Positions 59,643 through 64,000 of a DNA stretch of 64,000 nt are shown here, piece by piece (position 1 is the first letter of the stretch; every line of letters begins with the position of its first letter). Both the position numbers and the translations under genes were made by a program. The DNA lies in assembly GCA_030427205.1 (NCBI GenBank), contig JAUHXC010000001.1, positions 434,001-498,000 on the forward strand, written 5' to 3'. The notes under the pieces were generated by a model. The model worked only from the letters and a program-made list of their open reading frames with translations, was not told the origin of the DNA and ran no database searches. Source of the stretch: a bacterium. Lineage in GTDB: Bacteria; Myxococcota_A; Bradymonadia; UBA7976; UBA1532.

Positions 59643-60842
59643 ATGGCCGACCGTCTCGATCAGCTCGCCGCTGACCTCGAAGCGCTCAAGATCGAGTTCG
59701 AGAAGTATTTCATCGGGGTCGAGAAGCGCATGCCGGCCCGCCAGCGGGGTGAGGTCAGCCGGGCGATCCGCCGCTATACGCCGGGCAACGACGCGGTGGA
59801 GAAGTTCCGCCACCAGGGGCTGGTGCAGCGGCTGGGCACCTACAATCGCTATTGGAACCGCATCCTGCGGGCCATCGAAGAGGGCACCTACGAGCGCGAT
59901 CTCAAGAAGGCCGACTTCCGGGCGAAGAAGCGCGACGAGGCCCGCGCCCCGGTCGCGCAGCGCGACGAGGCGAAGGCGAAGCGCAAGGCGGCCGAGGTGG
60001 GCGACGAGGCGGCGGCGTTCCTGGCCCAGCTCACCGGCGCGGCGCCGAGCGTCGGGCTGCGCGGCCAGGCGGTCGACGAGGCGGGCCCGGTCGTCGGCAT
60101 GCGCGGACAAGCGGTGGCCGAGCGGCCGTCGGTCAATACCCGCGAGATCGTGCGCGAGACGCTCACCCCGGGCAAAGGCATCGAGCGCCCGGCCCGGCCG
60201 TCGGGCGGCCGGCCGCCGGTGGGGCTGCGCGGTCAGCCGGTGGGCGATGGCGCGCCGACCGCGCGGCCGTCGGGCGGTCACCCGCCGGTGGGGCTGCGCG
60301 GCGCGCCCATGGGCGGACGGGTCTCGGCGCCGCCGTCGCGTATCTCGACCCCCGCCCCGCCGAAGCCGCCGTCCGCGCCACCGCCCACCCAGGCCAGCGC
60401 GAAGCCCAAGGGTCTGAGCGGCCTCGGCGGCCTCAAGGGCCTCAAGGGCCTCGGCGCCCGCAGCGGCGGGCTGGTCGGCGGCTTGTCGGCGAGCCCGAAG
60501 CCGGCCGCGCCGAAGGCGGGCCCGTCGAGCGTGCCCCAGCCGCCGCCGCCCCCAGCGCCCAAGCCCGCGGCGCCCAAGCCCGCGGCGCCCCGGCCGCGCG
60601 CGTCGACCCCGTCCGCGCCCCGACCGGCCCCGCGGGGGCGCCCCGTGCCGCGCAGCCGCGTCGCCAGCGCCCCCAAGCCGGCCAGCCGGGCGTCGATCCC
60701 GCCGATGCGCGGCGCGCCCAAAGCCCCGCCATCGCCGCCGACGCGCGGCGCGCCCAAAGCCCCGCCATCGCCGCCGATGCGCGGCGCGCCCAAGGCCCCG
60801 CCGTCGCCGCCGATGCGCGGCCGGCCGATCGACGAAGACTGA
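59643..60842 (+). CDS. Pro/Ala-rich protein with a conserved helical N-terminal domain
   Basis: A 399-residue soluble protein. The N-terminal about 95 residues form a charged helical domain (LDQLAADLEALKIEFEKYFI, YNRYWNRILRAIEEGTYERD) seen in other myxobacterial proteins. The rest is disordered and low in complexity: VGLRGQ-type repeats at five sites (SVGLRGQAVDE, PVGLRGQPVGD), a G/L-K stretch (GLKGLKGLG), and a tail of MRGAPKAPPSPP repeats. No enzyme motif is visible. GAGA lies 6 nt before the ATG at 59643; ATGs at 59637 and 59598 are alternatives. The repeat-rich tail is a candidate for interaction or phase separation, but this is only an inference. Confidence 0.75.
   Translation: MADRLDQLAADLEALKIEFEKYFIGVEKRMPARQRGEVSRAIRRYTPGNDAVEKFRHQGLVQRLGTYNRYWNRILRAIEEGTYERDLKKADFRAKKRDEARAPVAQRDEAKAKRKAAEVGDEAAAFLAQLTGAAPSVGLRGQAVDEAGPVVGMRGQAVAERPSVNTREIVRETLTPGKGIERPARPSGGRPPVGLRGQPVGDGAPTARPSGGHPPVGLRGAPMGGRVSAPPSRISTPAPPKPPSAPPPTQASAKPKGLSGLGGLKGLKGLGARSGGLVGGLSASPKPAAPKAGPSSVPQPPPPPAPKPAAPKPAAPRPRASTPSAPRPAPRGRPVPRSRVASAPKPASRASIPPMRGAPKAPPSPPTRGAPKAPPSPPMRGAPKAPPSPPMRGRPIDED
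60704..60830 (+). repeat. 36-bp coding repeats in the Pro-rich tail
   Basis: Three full units and a part unit of 36 bp encode MRGAPKAPPSPP, with one M-to-T change. The copies are nearly identical in DNA. Confidence 0.85.
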
Positions 60843-61229
60843 TCTACTACATCGGGATTTTCCGAGCATATGCCGAAGCAGGTCGAGCGCGCAGCGCGAG
60901 ACGCGAAGGGCGAAGCCCTGAGCACGCGAGCGAGAGCGAGCCGCCGAGCGCAGCGAAGGCATCCGGGCTGGCCCGGACGGGTCGGAGGGAGAGCGCAGCG
61001 GTGAGCCGCAGGCGAACCCGAGCATCGACCGGAGATCCCGCCCCGGCATAGCCGGGGTGCCGTAGACGAGCACGGCAAACGCAAGCAACCATCCACGTTC
61101 CGATAGCTAACAATTTCACGCCGGGGAAACGCGCGCCCGGACGTTTGGCATAGCCGACGCGCACCTTGGATGGCGGGCCCCGGCCGCGCTCTGAACCTTC
61201 CCACAAACTCTCGACAGCGGCCCGGCCGC
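60843..61229. other. Gene-free, hairpin-rich stretch (candidate RNA or dispersed element)
   Basis: Five consecutive hairpins can be drawn: AGGGC/GCCCT (60907-60919), TCCGGG/CCCGGA (60962-60977), GCGG/CCGC (60998-61009), CCCCGGC/GCCGGGG (61041-61057) and TGCCG/CGGCA (61058-61077). The flanks are AT-richer than the window (GATCTACTACATCGGG; GATAGCTAACAATTTCACG). No gene or riboswitch could be identified. Confidence 0.45.
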
Positions 61230-62602
<1,373 letters not shown>

Positions 62603-62606
<4 letters not shown>

Positions 62607-64000
62607 GAGCTGCCCTCCGCCGGCAGCCACAGCTCCACCTGCCCGCCGCCGGCGACCTCGGCCGGCGCCGCCCGCAGGGTGCCGCGGTGGGCCTGCGCGA
62701 CGCTGCGGGCGATGGCCAGCCCCAGGCCGGTGCCCTCGGGGCGGGTGGTGAAGAAGGGTTCGAAGATGCGCTCGACGTCCGCCGCGGGCACCCCCGGGCC
62801 ATCGTCGCGCACGGTGAAGCGCACCCCGCCGTCGACCGGCTCGACGTCGAGCCGGATCGCCGCGCCGAACTGCGCGGCGTTGCCCAGCAGGTTGTAGAGC
62901 ACTTGATCGAGCCGCTGGCGGTCGGCGCGCACCGTCGGCAGGCCGTCGGCGCAGCGCAGGGTCACGCCGTCGATCCGCTCGGCGGCCAGCGCCGCCGCCT
63001 CCGCCGGGTCGATCGGGTCGCTCTGCAAGACGCCCGGGCGGGCATAATCCAGGAGCTGTTGCACGATGGCCTGACACTGCCGGGCCTCGCGGGCGATGGC
63101 CTGCGCGTCGTCGGCCGCCGCGCCGCCCAGCCGCTCGATCAGCCGCGCGTGGCCCAGGATGACCCCCAGCGGGTTGTTGATCTCGTGGGCCACCCCGCCG
63201 GCGACCCGCCCCAGCGCCGCCAGGGTCTCCGCCTCGACCCGGGCCCGCCGCTGGGCCTCCAGGTCGCCGAGCACCCGGTTGAGCGTGCGCCCGAGGCCGG
63301 CGACCTCGGGCGGGCCGGCCTCGGGCACCCGCGTACCCGGCGGCGCCTCGGCCAGATCGGCAGCGGCGGCGGTCAAGCGGGCCACCGGATCACTCACGGT
63401 GCGCGAGACCCAGCCGGCCACCAGCGTCGCCATCAAGAGCGCCGCGCCCAGCGCCGCCGCCGAGCGCAAGGTCGCCGCCTGCGCCCGCTCGTCGGCCCGG
63501 GCTTCGGCGTCGGCGATGGCCTCGGCCACCGCGGCCTGGTCGGCCTCCAGCCCGGCCACCAGCGCGGTCACCTCGCCCACCGCCGCGTCGTGCAGCCGGC
63601 GCGCCTCGGCCTGCCGCCCGGCATCCAGCGCGGGCAGAAAAGCGCGGTCGAACTGGCTCTCGAGCGTCGTCAGCCGGGCGCGCAGCGTATCGAGCGCCAC
63701 CCGCCGCTCGACGGTGGGGTCGGTCTCGCCGAGCTGGCTGACCGCCTCGCTGAGCAGATGCCGGGCGTGGTGGCTGTGCCCCAGGTGCTCGCCGCGGTCC
63801 ATGCCCAGGGTCAGGTGGCTCTGGTGCATCGAGAACTCGCGCACCAGCGCGCCGACCCGCGCCAGCCGCCGCCCGTCTTCGGTGAGCCGCGCCACCCGCC
63901 GCAGCGCGTCGTTGCTGGCCCGCGCGGCGTCCACCGCGATGGCCACCGCCAGCCCCGACAGCGCGAAGAGGACCACGAACCCGATGACGAGGCGCCGGCG
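62603..64000 (-). CDS. Sensor histidine kinase (runs off the right edge)
   Basis: At least 465 residues; the N-terminal end lies outside the window. A TM segment near the N-terminus (VIGFVVLFALSGLAVAIAV) and one at about 165-185 (AAALGAALLMATLVAGWV) flank a helical extracytoplasmic sensor region with several His residues (HLGHSHHARHL). A HAMP-like region leads to the HisKA domain with the phospho-His in GVAHEINNPLGVIL. The catalytic domain has LLGNAAQF (N box), VRDDGPGVP (G1), FFTTRPEGTGLGLAIA (F/G2). It phosphorylates the NtrC-type regulator encoded downstream (4-bp overlap). The input signal is unknown. Confidence 0.95.

Overview
The window is about 70% G+C throughout. It carries many marks of Myxococcota-type bacteria (the former Deltaproteobacteria): Hanks-type Ser/Thr kinases with an HRDxSPQN catalytic loop, secreted proteins with MopE-like CNGxDDDCDGxxDE repeats, thrombospondin type-3 repeats, C-terminal tails of the MYXO-CTERM kind (Cys cluster, hydrophobic segment, Arg run), and at least a dozen lipoproteins. 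No rRNA, tRNA, CRISPR array or prophage was recognised. One REP-type (HUH) transposase gene is present, embedded in repeats. I count 46 protein-coding genes; the first and last run off the window.

Layout. 1-13.4 kb: the N-terminal half of a Ser/Thr kinase, two secreted lipoproteins, a von Willebrand A / MopE-repeat protein, glutamate 5-kinase (proB) coupled to a lipoprotein, a membrane-tethered RecB-like nuclease and a 761-residue lipoprotein. 13.5-16.3 kb: metK and ribonuclease G. 16.3-26.1 kb: a long minus-strand block with a Blh-type phosphatase, an alpha-toroid-like lipoprotein, an M23 peptidase, acylphosphatase, a four-repeat helical protein, a Cys-rich repeat lipoprotein, a PH-like protein, a two-TM protein and an FmdB zinc ribbon coupled to a lipoprotein. 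26.3-29.8 kb: an FHA-FHA-TM-HlyD fusion, a CBS-pair protein, a small membrane protein and a stand-alone receiver. 30.3-34.0 kb: a class II (B12-dependent) ribonucleotide reductase behind two NrdR-box-like sites. 34.1-39.5 kb: a lipoprotein, then a four-gene run with 4-bp overlaps (EboE, beta-propeller, unknown protein, degenerate SIR2-like/TPR protein). 39.5-46.9 kb: a MopE/FG-GAP lipoprotein, a second Ser/Thr kinase with a partner TPR-like protein, two small lipoproteins and an AraC-type regulator. 47-54 kb: a thrombospondin type-3 lipoprotein, a collagen-like fibre protein, a divergent ASH/PKD-type lipoprotein and a small exported protein. 54-56.4 kb: the REP-type transposase and its repeat-rich flanks. 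56.4-64 kb: two HEAT-like proteins, a Pro/Ala-rich myxobacterial-type protein, a structured non-coding stretch and an NtrC-type two-component pair.

Most of the content is cell-envelope and surface machinery (lipoproteins, Ca2+/metal-binding repeat proteins, a collagen-like fibre) with phosphorylation-based signalling (two Ser/Thr kinases, FHA protein, two-component systems). Housekeeping genes (proB, metK, rng, nrdJ, acyP) are scattered among them. The features most worth follow-up are the transposase with its roughly 42-bp repeat array, the EboE/SIR2-like gene run, the FHA-HlyD fusion, the CxxxC repeat lipoprotein, the paired NrdR-like boxes ahead of nrdJ, and a perfect 18-bp palindrome in the divergent region near 51.3 kb.
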